Shown: positions 38,901-50,019 of the stretch, one piece after another | Layout of the letters: every line of letters starts with the position of its first letter | How positions within the stretch are numbered: position 1 is the first letter of the stretch | Assembly (NCBI GenBank): GCA_019916065.1 | Contig: CM034239.1 | Coordinates: forward strand, 45,765,312-45,829,311 | DNA length: 64,000 nt | Reading direction: 5' to 3' | Source: Vitellaria paradoxa | Lineage: Eukaryota > Streptophyta > Magnoliopsida > Ericales > Sapotaceae | Notes under the pieces: model-generated | What the model was told of the DNA's origin: nothing | Seen by the model: the letters and a program-made list of their open reading frames with translations, nothing else | The model's database searches: none | Made by a program: the position numbers and the translations under genes

Positions 38901-41900
38901 CGAATACTAGACATGTTTTGCAAGTACAGAAAGGTACGACATGCTAGACTTCTGCATTTCCATACCTTGGAGCCTCATTCCCAACAAAACACCATAGAGC
39001 CAAAACAATTGAGTCGCCGGTGGTTCATTTGCTTTGATTGCATGCTGTTTTGCTAGCAATGATCCAAAAAAAAAAAAAAAAGGTTTCTAAGTCTTACAGA
39101 GTCACCCGAATCAACCTCAGAATTCATCAATCAATTCCTTTAATGGTAGTCACTATTAATTTATTGTATTTCTTTAGTCACCGGAATAATCTCACTCAGC
39201 ATGTAAATGTGCCAAAATGTTAAGAACAAACTCACGGTATGACATTGCCATGAGCTTCTATAATGCATGGAATATCGAACATGGTGTCAATATGAACAAT
39301 TAGTGAGAATTAGGGAGCAATTACATAACCTGCATACCTTTGACATCGAGGTCAAAATATCAGCCAAGAAAAAATCAGCAAAGGTTATTGCCTGTATCCA
39401 TCAAAGGAACATCAAGCTCAGATAAAACACAATGACAGCTAAAGAAATCCTGAAGTTCAAATCACTGACAACAGATAAAACATTATTTTACCAAGGCTCC
39501 AATGTCAAACAAAACCCGAAGTTCAGATCACTGATAACTACAGAAAACATTATTTATTGAGGCCATGGTAGGATCCTTTGCATGAAAACTTATGAGAGTT
39601 AAGATTAACAACTGGAAAGCTCTTCAACCCTACTTAAAAGCAGACTACCTAAAGCCTGCTAATGGCCCTACCAAGGTCCCCTTTAATGACAACACTCAGC
39701 AGTTGCACAAGGATGATAGACAAATGAAACCTTTCCTGGGAAGTTCCTTGCATGCACACACATAAATCCTATTAAGATGCCTCATTTTTTCCTTTCATTT
39801 ATTTTTTTTTTGGGGGGGGGGGGGGGGAGGGAGATATAACTTCAAAAAGGACAAAAAAGAAAAAAACAAGAACATAACACAACATAGACACAGTAACAAA
39901 TAAAATTATATTCCTATACATGAAGACAAAAACTATTTTTTTTTTTTCATTTTTTAACATTACAATTACAATTATTGTTGAAGATAGCTCAATTCGTGCC
40001 TTTTTGGGGTTATTCTGGCCTATAATGCTCATTTGAGCTCCAATTGGTTTTCAAACTTCGTTTGTAACCTGCGTTTTGTCACAAGAAACATGTAGGAACA
40101 TGTGATCATGGCCAATCGGAGCTTAAATGGGTGTTTAGACCTCAATAATGCCCAAAAAAGAGCGGTTGGAGCAATGTCGTCATTCTAGATGTGATTGCTC
40201 TTCTAACTGACATCGTGCAAGTCCAATACTATTATCGCATGTTCCTACATGTCACTTAAAACTAAAATGCAAGTTATGTTAAGTGATTGATTGCATAAAA
40301 TCCTCCAATGATAAATATCAGATTTCATATGTTCAATGCATCTCATATTTCAATTTTCAAATCTTATTGCATCTCCAAAACTTAACAATTATATAAAAAG
40401 TAGTTAAAATCATTTTTCACATTATACATTGTTAGAATATGGAGATTCACATTATATTTTCTATATTTGTTTTATTATGCTATTAATTAGGATATGTTAT
40501 TCTTGGTAGCATATTGTGTAATTATGGATAGCCAGTTGGCATCCAACATTGTGTATATAGACAATTGGCTATCCATAATTACACAATATGCTACCAAGAA
40601 TAACATACCCAATTATTTATTATACCTAGAAAATATAATTTGAATCTCCCTATTCTAACATACGTATTGCAAAAAGCATGAGCAAAAATATTCTAATATC
40701 TATTTTAGAATTAATAAATAATTGCGAGTTTAGAAATCCCAAAATTAAGAAGTCCAAATGAGGAAGATTTATAGATACAAGTCCATGTAGTCTTCGTTTT
40801 GTCATTGGATTTGTTATGTATGTCTAAACAATCGGTGTGCGTCTTCCCAAGTATCTGAAATATTTCCATTAAAAAGAATAACAAGAAGAAAAATAATAGA
40901 ATGTGTCTAACAAAGTAGCAAATGTCCAATAAGTGTTGGAGACATACAAACACTTTCCTAGAAGTGTCAATACTTCTTAGCCATTCAAGATCCACAATAC
41001 ACCCAACTTGGTTTAGGTAGGCCTGTGCATATGACCTAGTGACCCAAGCTTACCCGAGCCTTAAATATGTAATATAATCAATGGAGGATCAATGAGCATG
41101 GAGCTTACAAATGTATAGAAATTATAAACTTACCTGTAATGGGAACACTATCCTCCAAAAAGTCCTCAATAAGAAGTAACGAGATGACAAATAAAAAACA
41201 TCAAAAGGAAATATCAGAAGCATTGCAACAGCAACATAGAGGAGTACCTGGAGTAGATCAAAAGTAACAATTAGAACAAATCTCCGAAAACTGTGAGGTT
41301 GAGATATCAAGGAAATTGGGTGATATAGAACCAAATTAGAGACATAAACTGATAAAATAGAAAACATAGACGAGAAAGAAAGAAGGAATCATAGAACATG
41401 TGCCCAAAAAAACTGTTTCATCAGCCCAAAAATTATCGGGTATATAATACATATATACCCCCACATAGCCATGTCTGGATATAAAACAAAAGTACTAGGA
41501 AATGAAAACATAACAAATTGTTATACAACCTCCATCAGCATGCATGCTTCTCATAGAAATATAACTTTTTTTCTTAATGTGCCTGAAAGCATAAAATGAC
41601 GATCATTACTAATATATATTTTACGATGGTCTCCAATCAACAACACAAGTTTGCAATAGAGTGATAGAACTAAATACTTCACCTTCACATTTTTTTTTAA
41701 CTTACGGTCAATGTAACCTTGATATACAACTACATTTATTTATAGTTCCCGAACATTCTGTCAGTGAACATTTTTTAAGAACCCAGGGAATAAATACTCG
41801 GTAGAGCTTTGGTTTCTAGGTGTAAACGGGCATACCACTTGATCTGGTTGCCCCTAGCAACAAACATGCACGAACTATTTCATGAGGTATGTGTCCGGAT

Positions 41901-44900
41901 GGTAGCGGAGTTCTAACAGCACCCAATAGGGGATAGAACCTGAGATTTCATGCCCCTAACACTTATTCTCAGCTCACTAGCCACATGAGATACCTCGTGG
42001 TTTGTCATAAAACATTGTTCATCTTACATTCATCTTGTAGAATTTCATAAGGGTTATATATCAATCATATGACACCCATTGGTTTTAGTTTGTGAGAAGC
42101 ACCACATCAAACCTCTCCCCTATGTATAACAAAGCCCAAAAAGCGACTTTATTCAATTGTTTTCTTTTTTCTAGTAACTTAATGGGACTCATACTCAATA
42201 TCTTTACTTGGGGAATGCAGCCTATGCTGCTGGGCTGTCCTTAATAATTGTCATCTTTTCAAATAAGTACAACATAATAAGCAAGATGTTTGAACACAGA
42301 ATATAAAGATAAGCAACAAGAGTAACAAAATGGGAGTTGGTATATTTATATAGAACATGGATTAGTAATTGATAACATTCCAGATTATGCAGGATTATGC
42401 AGAAAAGGATCTTTTGATTAGGTAAGTAGGTACCAGGTTGCTTTCCATATTTGTATTTTTGCTTCTTTTTTTTTTTTTTTGGGTCTGATTTTTCTTTTTT
42501 GGGAAGGTAAACAGATAAACACACAACCAACTCTTGTTAATATCAGAAATAAACTAGAAGGATTCTGATGCAAAAAGAAGGAAGTACTGCAAATTACAAA
42601 CAGTCAAACAAAATAATAAGGTTTAAATATCAAATTTGTATGAACATAAGCATTTGCAAGGATTGATGGGAAAAGGAGGTGTCTATTACACAGGTTGGGA
42701 TGCAGCTAATGAAACTTCTCCATGGGAGTAAAGATACAGATACGCTGTCATGCTAGTTGGAACAATGACTGTCATCCAGGTGGCACACTGCAATACCAAA
42801 TGAAAAATGTGAAGAAACCTGGCAGCATACACGCATTGGAAAACGAACTTTCAAGCAAAAAATTCAAATAATGAACTTTACAGAAACAAAATGTTACAAT
42901 TTCCTTGACTTTGACCCTGATGGATCTTGTTAAGTGGATTAAGAATAAACCAAAAGAAAAAATCATGACAGCTAAACAAAGTAATTTATATTCATAATAC
43001 ACAAATAAAGAATGAAGAAAGACAGTAAAGCCACATAATAATTAAGTACAAAGTAGGAAAATAATGGGAAAACAGCTCAAAATTGAGAAACACCGCTAAA
43101 ATTAAACTCACAATTGTTTTAGCAACCAAATTCAAAAAAATAAGGGCCCATTTGGTTTATTTTTCTATTTTTTATTTTTTGTTTTTGTTTTTAATTTTCT
43201 GTTTTAAGCGCATTTGCTATTTTGTCATTTTGAAAATAAGAAAAACAGGTACAACGCATTTGGTCACTTGTATTTTCAAAATTTGTTTTAAAAAACAGAA
43301 AATAAGTTTACACATAAAATGGAAAATAACCAAAAGTCATTTTGAGCGTTTTCAACTTAAAACAAAGAAAATCTCAAAATAAGGAAAACAAAACATCTTT
43401 TATTTCCTTGTTTTGAGCATAAAACAGAAAATAGAAAATTAAACCAAATGCCACCTAAATTAAGAGGAGAAATCATAAAGACTGCTTAATTATGTCCTTC
43501 CACCATATAATTCCACCATATAAAAGTACCTTCCACATTTCTCTATGAGTAAGATGGTTTTGATTGAGATCAAAAATTTTAGCATAATTGACATTAGCCT
43601 GGGCAAAGACCCACAGATTTACTCCCCAAAGCCAAACCATCATAGTCTGCATCGCAATAGCAAAAGAAAATGTGATGATACAAGGAAAGAAAAAAATCAA
43701 AAACCTATAATCCATGAGAAATCAACAAATCAGAAAAAAAATTCACCAACCACAAGAAGAAGAGGATTATAATATAAAAATGCCTCGTAGAGAAATAGAT
43801 CTCTCAAATCTGCACTCATTCTCATTACAGAATCCCATCCTGTCTGCAGAGTTAAATACAGGAAAAATCATGGACGAATAACAAAAAGGAGAAAATCCAA
43901 CAGCCTCACAAATTGTGAAGCTAAAGTCATGTTAGGTATTGAAAGAAGAAAAAAATTTTGCTGACCTTGGAACAACTGAAACCCCATATTAAAAAGAACA
44001 GTACCTGGATATAAGCCCAAATTGAAGTGTCATGAAGTATGCAAAGCTCCAAATAGACAAGAATTCAATCTGATGTAAGCTCAAAGTATAAAACAGATAT
44101 AACAAATAGTTCACCGAAGAAAACAATCCAATGAAAAAGTTTAAAATAAAATTGATAGCACCAATTCACTAAAATATGCATCCTTTTTATCAGATTATCA
44201 AAATCATGGGCCCAAAATAATCATGGCACATTTCCCTCGCAAAATGGCAAAGGAATAATGGGTATGTTGCAAACCAAAATATTCAACTCATTGCAAATAT
44301 ATTCTTGCAGAGAACCCATCACTGTCTTGGCTGTGCTACCAAAGTCTCTCCCACAAAAGAAATAATGGTAAAAACAAAATTCAAAATTATGAAGCTTCAT
44401 CATTACTAATCTAATTAGTTAAGTTGACGGACTCAAATGACAATTTAAAGAGAACACAATGATATAGTGAACATGAACAAAACCTTAAATCTCCACAACA
44501 AAATAGGAGATGGCATTATTGCCACATTGCTCAAAGGAACGTTGACACCCTTCATTTCATTCACCTCTAATGAAAGCACGAATCCTTCCTCAGCACTATC
44601 TGCAAGCTCACCTGTACCTGACAGAAATTACACAGCAATTAGGTGCTTGTATAGACAAAGTGCACAAACACACACATATATAATAGCTAGTATGCATGCT
44701 ATGCATGTGCAAATTGAAAAATGAGAAAATAATGGTGGTCAGAGAAGTTACTCCAAAATACAAGGTGGAAATTTTTTTTTTTTTTAAACTTAAATTTCCT
44801 TCTTATCCTGCTACCTGTTAGATTGTTACCAATCACTTATCATTATCTAATTTATATATAGAATAAGGTAGAAGTTTTAATTCAATTTTTAGGTAACTGA

Positions 44901-46424
44901 AAAATTCCTAGAATTCAAGTTACGGAGGAAAAAAATAAAAATTATTTCCTTTGAATAATTGGTTTTGCGATTATTGGAAAATGACATGATTTCAAAATAA
45001 GGCTATAACAGTGTTAGATATTGCATGTACACTGTGTGCATACATGTCATTCAAATGAAGGGTTACAGTTTAAGCAATACAACTACAGGTGGAATCAAGC
45101 AGAGCAGATCTTAGCATTAGCTTCCTCAAGTTCGGCTTGAACAAATGGCATGGAGCTTGAGCACTAGCTTTTGCATGGGCCTGAGCTCCGCGCTTGAGTA
45201 GTGGCTTAGAGACTAAATGAAAGCTTCAAGTACTCCGAACACCACCCTTTCTAAAACCATCAATACAGAAATAGTGGCTTAGAGACTAAAGCAACAAAAT
45301 ATCGAAACAGTAGGCCCACTTCTCCAAGGAGGTTATGACTTAAACTACAAAAAAGATAAAGAGTCACCACTACTAAGACCAACAATATGAGTGGAAATGT
45401 GAAATCATACTGCTGGCGGACATCTAGCCCTTACTAATCATGACAGATAATCATGGCATCATACTACCATTTTAGCTCCATGATGGCTCTATATCCCCTC
45501 TAACGTATCTTCCTACCTCCTATGCCCATCATGGCCAATAGTAGGCCTCACAGGATCCGTCATTCCAATAAATAGGAAGGAGCCTTGTTTACACAGCCAT
45601 TGAATTCATCCAACTACCTCACATCTGGTGGGATTACTCAAATTCTCTTTGTTGGTTACTTGTTCTTTCCTTACCGTCACTTTTTAAACATCAACCTGAG
45701 ACATTGATAGTAATCATCTCCATAAAAATAAATAAATAAATAATAAAAAAACAGCTTGCAAGGCCCTCCTTAGCGCATGCCCACTAATCAACTTTTCCTT
45801 GTCATTTATTCCAGTGTTTTAGATGAATTAGCAAGCTATTGCATCTCCCCTTTATCCTCACTTCACAAAAGTATACATTACAAAATTTGTTTAATTGTTT
45901 TTTTAATGAGAAACATCTTATTACCTTCTAATAATAGCATGCATTGGTATAGATTAAGCACAGTTCCACTCTCTCCTCAACCACTTATTCCATTATCCTA
46001 CAATGATTTTATTTTTTAATTCAAAATTAATTTTTTAACAACTTCAAAAATTATAGCTCTTTGAAAAACAAAAAAGGCAGGCTAGTCCGGCAACTGCACC
46101 TATGCAGAGTATGGCAAGCGCAATGCAAGCAGTCTTAAACTAGAGCGACTGTCCCGATTTTGAATCTTAGCTCTTACACAGTATACAAGTATTATTGAGT
46201 GATCTTGAATGTTTAGGGGAGCGGGGACCAAAAATATTCTCCAGCTTCAAGTTGAGGGGAATACCAAAAAAAACATAAAAGCATGGTAACCCGCTACAAA
46301 ATGAAAATCCAATAGTGCAAAATTAAACTTCAAGGTACCAAGATCAGAGACGACGGCTCTGCTGCCAGACTTTCGAAGTTGCGGACAATTTGACAGGGAG
46401 CGTTTAAAGGCCTCCGCCAAACAT
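32970..46424 (-). CDS. EXS (ERD1/XPR1/SYG1) domain multi-spanning membrane protein, thirteen coding exons
   Basis: Exons in reading order: 46424-46339, 44617-44484, 44004-43966, 43843-43751, 43646-43530, 42787-42692, 41247-41134, 39391-39338, 36928-36881, 36012-35862, 34626-34461, 33703-33634, 33227-32970. Joined length is about 1425 nt, 474 residues. Hallmarks: LLWRFKVLFFLIWGF, GWDSVMRMSADLRDLF, NLWVFAQANVNYAKIFDL, FDVFYLSSRYFLLRTFWRI, FEADSVCGSHSVAIPVVLV, ALKYSTAVPVIF, FYWDVTRDWDL, and a final GSNLILRCTWTYKLS then ALEMIRRFQWVFFRVENEW. This is the EXS channel-like region found in phosphate exporters XPR1/PHO1. The protein has no SPX domain, like plant 'SPX and EXS domain-containing protein 1-like' and yeast Erd1, a Golgi protein implicated in phosphate recycling. 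Transport activity here is inference. The start ATG (46424-46422, MFGGGL) is one base out of frame with LRKSGSRAVVSDL. An extra T in CTTTAAA near 46406 explains it. Introns carry many repeats. Confidence 0.94.
33998..34070. repeat. Direct tandem duplication, 37-bp period
   Basis: GAATACACTATCAACCTG followed by TTTATAAA occurs at 33998 and again at 34035 with the same continuation. It is in the EXS gene intron between exons 11 and 12. Confidence 0.9.
34194..34296 (+). mobile_element. tRNA-derived SINE with perfect 19-bp target duplication
   Basis: The body starts TGGCCTGTGGCTGAGTGG, with a pol III A-box-like word, and has GGGTTTGACACCCGG as a B-box-like word. It ends in an A-rich tail. The flank AATAGAAGAAGCCAGAAGA is found intact at 34175-34193 and 34297-34315. 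The element is only about 103 bp, mostly tRNA-related head. It is antisense within the EXS gene intron 11. Confidence 0.85.
34775..34884. repeat. Direct tandem duplication, 55-bp period
   Basis: AAATTCCATATTTCATCGCT and its continuation to GGTTTCAGC occur at 34775 and 34830, essentially identical over about 53 bases, in an EXS gene intron. Confidence 0.93.
37620..38030. other. Unexplained intronic block
   Basis: Within the 39338-36928 intron of the EXS gene, this stretch is less AT-rich than its surroundings and looks inserted. It contains GAGGGAGGGGGTGCTCCGCG, GTTAAGCTCTGTCTCGG and a 66-codon open frame from ATG 37806 that I do not recognise. No ends or duplications are visible. It could be a decayed transposon or a captured fragment. 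Confidence 0.3.
40430..40660. mobile_element. Foldback element (hairpin MITE) in EXS gene intron
   Basis: Two arms of about 100 bp are near-perfect inverted repeats. The outer ends are TGTTAGAATATGGAGATTC and GAATCTCCCTATTCTAACA. Inner arms share TGGTAGCATATTGTGTAATT and its complement. The loop is about 25 bases. The element would fold into one long hairpin. Ends are TG...CA, but no clear target duplication was found. It lies between exons 7 and 8. Confidence 0.8.
41775..42003 (-). mobile_element. Probable tRNA-derived SINE, antisense strand
   Basis: Read on the minus strand, the sequence has ATGTGGCTAGTGAGCTG (A-box-like) followed by CTCAGGTTCTATCCCC (B-box-like), a unique body and an A-run near 41771-41778. 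Flanks beginning AATGTT and ending GACA may be an aged target duplication (about 12/16). It has the same orientation as the EXS gene. Confidence 0.5.
43144..43455. mobile_element. Tourist-like MITE, TAA target duplication, in EXS gene intron
   Basis: The left end GGGCCCATTTGGTTT and right end AAACCAAATGCCACC are inverted repeats. TAA flanks both sides (43141-43143 and 43456-43458). The interior is near-palindromic. It is the same family as 12531-12858: same termini, similar length, shared words such as TTTTGTCATTTTG on one strand or the other. Confidence 0.75.
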
Positions 46425-47994
46425 TGAAGAACGTAAGAGATCAAAGTGATGTTTTCCGTCACCAAGCCCGTGCTTATGACCTTAAATCAAGAGAAGATTA
46501 TCACATTCATCAACAATACATGCAACTGAATCAATCAGAGTGAATCGAATTTGAACAGATCAAGCAGATCTTATTACAGACAATTGAGTTGAATTTTACT
46601 TTGACTTGGGAGAATTAGTGGTGAGGCGCGTCATGAAATGCGAACCCCGTCGTGAGGTTCCCCAGATCTCGCGAAATAATTTTCACTCGTGCAGGACAAG
46701 GAAGTTCAGGCTCCGGTTGATCCCCGAGAGGAATGGAGCCGTTTGGTTTCGTTCCGTTTGGAAACTATGGCCAAAAACTGGTCGTTTGGCAATGTATATG
46801 AAAAAATAATAGTACTTTTTTATCTAGCTAATAAAGGCAATTTTTTTTTTTTTTTTTTTTTTTACTTTTTGGGTTTAGCAACTGAGTTTTTGAACTTTTT
46901 ATTCATTTGAAATTTTTGTATGTTTCAATTTAAAAAATAATTTTAATCATTTAAAAAATAAAAAACACTTATTCCAAATCGAGCTTAATAATAATAAATT
47001 TATTCTTTAAATATAAATGATTAATACCTCCTTATACAAAACATGATGTCATATAAATTAATAAAGTTGTAAGCTTACTTTAAAAAAAATAAATTTTTTA
47101 TATGCCAACACTAAAAAAAAAAAGAATAAAATTTAATTTTTTAATTAGCAACTAAAAGGATTAAACTTTTTAACCTCAAACTAGGCTTAATAATTAAAAT
47201 AAGAGGGTAAATAAATTAAAAAAAAATGAAACTTTGACATTTTTCCCATTTTTACCTTATTTTTTCACCTTCTGTTTTTTTCTTTTGTTTTGTTGTACCA
47301 ATAGTAAATTGTTAAATACATTACATCTATAAATACTGTATGTATAATAATAATTTTATTTTAAATTATGTATCTTATATCAATAAATTGAAATAATTAA
47401 ATTAAAATAAAAATTTATAACAACTAATTATTTTAGCTATTATGAAATTAAAATAAGTAACAATCCTTTGAACTAAAAACAATTTGAAAATTTTGTGTGG
47501 ATGTTGAAATTTGATTTTTTTAATTAAATATTTAATATTTTAAGGATATAATTTAAATATATTTTTAATGTTTCTAAATATTTTAATACTTTTAAGGATA
47601 TTATTTAATTTTATATTTTAAAAAAATTAAGTCTAACTAGTTAGGAGACAATTTATATTTTTTTTTGTGTCTAAACTACTTGTTAAGAGACAATTTCATT
47701 AAAAATCTAAGTTACTATTTGCGATTTGACATATGTCCTTTTTTATTTTTTTATTTGTAAGAATGACACGTTGCATTCTATCTTAATTTATAAATAATTA
47801 TTTTATTATTGTTGGAGGTACATAACATTTTTTTATTATTTAAATATTACACATTTTTATATTAAGGCCCGTTTGGTGTGATGAAAATCACTGAAAAACT
47901 TTGTAAATTTCTGAAAACTTTTAAAATTTTCTAATACATTTTATACTCCGCATATTTCATAGAACAACTATGAATTTAAATATCTAAAATTGGC

Positions 47995-48157
47995 TTCGTT
48001 TGGAGTTATACAAAATAAAATAAAATTTTACAAATTTCTACAAACACGAATTGCGAGACAGTAAAATTTAAATTCTTCACTCACTGCACGAATTACGAGA
48101 TATTTACTTTTATAATTTTATTTTATTTTATACACTTTTATACAACTCCAAACACAC
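47995..48157. mobile_element. Small MITE-like inverted repeat
   Basis: Left CGTTTGGAGTTATACA with AAATAAAATAAAATTTTA, and right ATTTTATTTTATACAC with TATACAACTCCAAACAC, are inverted. No target duplication is certain. Confidence 0.45.
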
Positions 48158-48603
48158 TATTTATATTGCAAAATAATCAGTCGACAAGATATTTGTCCTA
48201 CGTGGATGACGCCAGGGAGAGAGGGCATTGTAGCCGCTGGTGGAAAGGGGTGTAGCACTGATGGGCACGATAGATTTGAAATTTAAGATTTTAAGGTTTA
48301 AATTTTGAAATTTCATATACATATTGCGCGCGCACACATATATATATATATATTTATATAATAAAATAAATCATTTGAACTTAAAATTTTATATTCAAAT
48401 AAATATTTATATTATATTTTGTAAAATTATATAAATTATATTTTACTTTTATTATCTATTATTGTTAAATAACGTATACTTATTAGACAAAGTCAATTAT
48501 AATTTTTATTTAAAAATATATTTAAATTTTTAAATTTGTAATTTTAACGTGCTTAAAACTTAAATTTTAAATACATACACTTTACACTATGCGTCATATA
48601 TAT

Positions 48604-48867
48604 AATAAGGAAGTTTAAAATTTTAAATTTGATATATTTTCAACTGTTGAATTTGTTAAATGGTCAGAATAAGGAAGGTTAAAATTTTAAATTTGAGATA
48701 TTTTCAACCGTTGAATTTGTTAAATGGTCATAATTATTTTTCTTTTTCTCTCACTCTTCCCATATATTTTTAATACTTTTTATATAAAAGATGTTATGTA
48801 TATAATAAGAAAGTTTATAATTTTGAATTTAAGATATTTTTAACTGTTAAATTTGTTAAATGGCCAG
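48604..48867. repeat. 64-bp repeat, two tandem copies and one displaced copy
   Basis: Copies at 48604-48667, 48668-48731 and 48804-48867 each begin AATAAGGAAG or AATAAGAAAG and end TTTGTTAAATGGYCAG or -CAT. The first two abut directly; the third is more diverged and separated by about 72 bases. Confidence 0.9.
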
Positions 48868-49606
48868 AATTCGTTTTTATTTTTTCTCACTTTTTTCATA
48901 ATTTTTTGAATACATTTTATATAAGAGATTTTAAATTAATATGTTAAAAAATGTGATAATATTTGTGATAAATAATAAAATTTTATAAATCTCTTTTTAT
49001 TGATGATTTTTATTTTTATGGGTTATTTTTACATTTTTTATGTAATTTTGTTTTATAAATTTATAAAATTGACAAATTTATAAATTTGACTTGCTTACAT
49101 GTCAAATTATATTTTTGTACATTCAAGCACGCGTAATTACTAGTTTTTTTTAATAAATTCTGATATAAAATTGTTCAAATGAACCAAAAAATCGTTTATA
49201 TAATTTTTTCTTTCTAAAATACTGACGTAAAAATAAATAAATTTTACTATTCATCTCTGAAAAATGTAATTTGATGGCTTCACGTCAAATACCAAAAAAT
49301 TATATAAATCATATTTTTCGTTATTTTTCGTCGCACCAAAATGCCCTCTAAATATCACATTACACATTGTGTGTGCTAATTTTCTATTTATTATAAATTC
49401 AAACACATTGCCAAACGCGCACAAAGCGATCGTCCAATCCTTTAAAATAAATTTATTTGTGATAAATATTTATAAAAGAAATCATAAAAAAATTAAAAAT
49501 AAAAATAATTTTAAAACTGTTATACTTATTAAATCATAAATAGAGGATAAAATAATAGTAATTTTATTTACTTTAATTCCTCTCTAATTTATTTGCATCC
49601 ATTGGC

Positions 49607-49900
49607 GAGTTTTTTTTACGTAAGTAATAATATTAATTTAATTATATACAGGAATAGACTCGTTTGAATTATTTACAAAAATTTATTGAGTGTACTAAAA
49701 TAGTATGAGTGTCGTCAGTGTTATCGATGACATGGTGTCTCAGTGCCATCGACGACACTTAACGTGGTTTACGTAGTTAATCTGATGTCGTCAGTACTAT
49801 TGACGACTGACGACACCCAACAGATTTTTATAAATAATCTTCAGCGAATCTATTTTTATATATAATTAAATTAATATTATTATTTACGTAAAAAAAACCC
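49607..49900. mobile_element. MULE-like MITE with 9-bp target duplication, upstream of TTC27-like gene
   Basis: Arms of about 85 bp are near-identical inverted repeats, starting GAGTTTTTTTTACGTAA on the left and ending TTACGTAAAAAAAACCC on the right. They are flanked by TCCATTGGC at 49598-49606 and 49901-49909. Nine-base duplications and long TIRs are typical of Mutator-like elements. The interior repeats GTCGTCAGT and its complement several times. It ends about 120 bp before the start codon at 50020. Confidence 0.85.
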
Positions 49901-50019
49901 TCCATTGGCTCCGTTCTGCTCGTCCAAAGTGTCAGGGTTTAGTGTTTATTGCAAGTCCCAAATAAAATTAAAACGTTCTGCGGCGGTTCTACGTCTCCGG
50001 CTGCGACCGACTGCACACC

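Larger units (their letters stand above)
46425..49597. other. Intergenic region between divergent EXS (-) and TTC27-like (+) genes
   Basis: The first 200-300 bases upstream of the EXS start are GC-richer, with some open reading (for example 46689-46910) that I do not recognise. This is probably EXS promoter and 5' UTR. From about 46.85 kb onward it is very AT-rich, with T-runs, a small foldback (47995-48157), three copies of a 64-bp repeat (48604-48867) and an alternating CG/CA/TA tract near 48325-48352. A pair of related words, AGGCCCGTTTGGTGTG near 47865 and CGCACCAAAATGCCCT near 49332, could be ends of a 1.5-kb degraded element. No gene is supported. Confidence 0.6.

Noticed and set aside
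46606..46910. Open frames upstream of the EXS start as a separate small gene
   Set aside because: Frames overlap each other, end in a long T-run and show no recognisable domain; promoter or 5' UTR is simpler.
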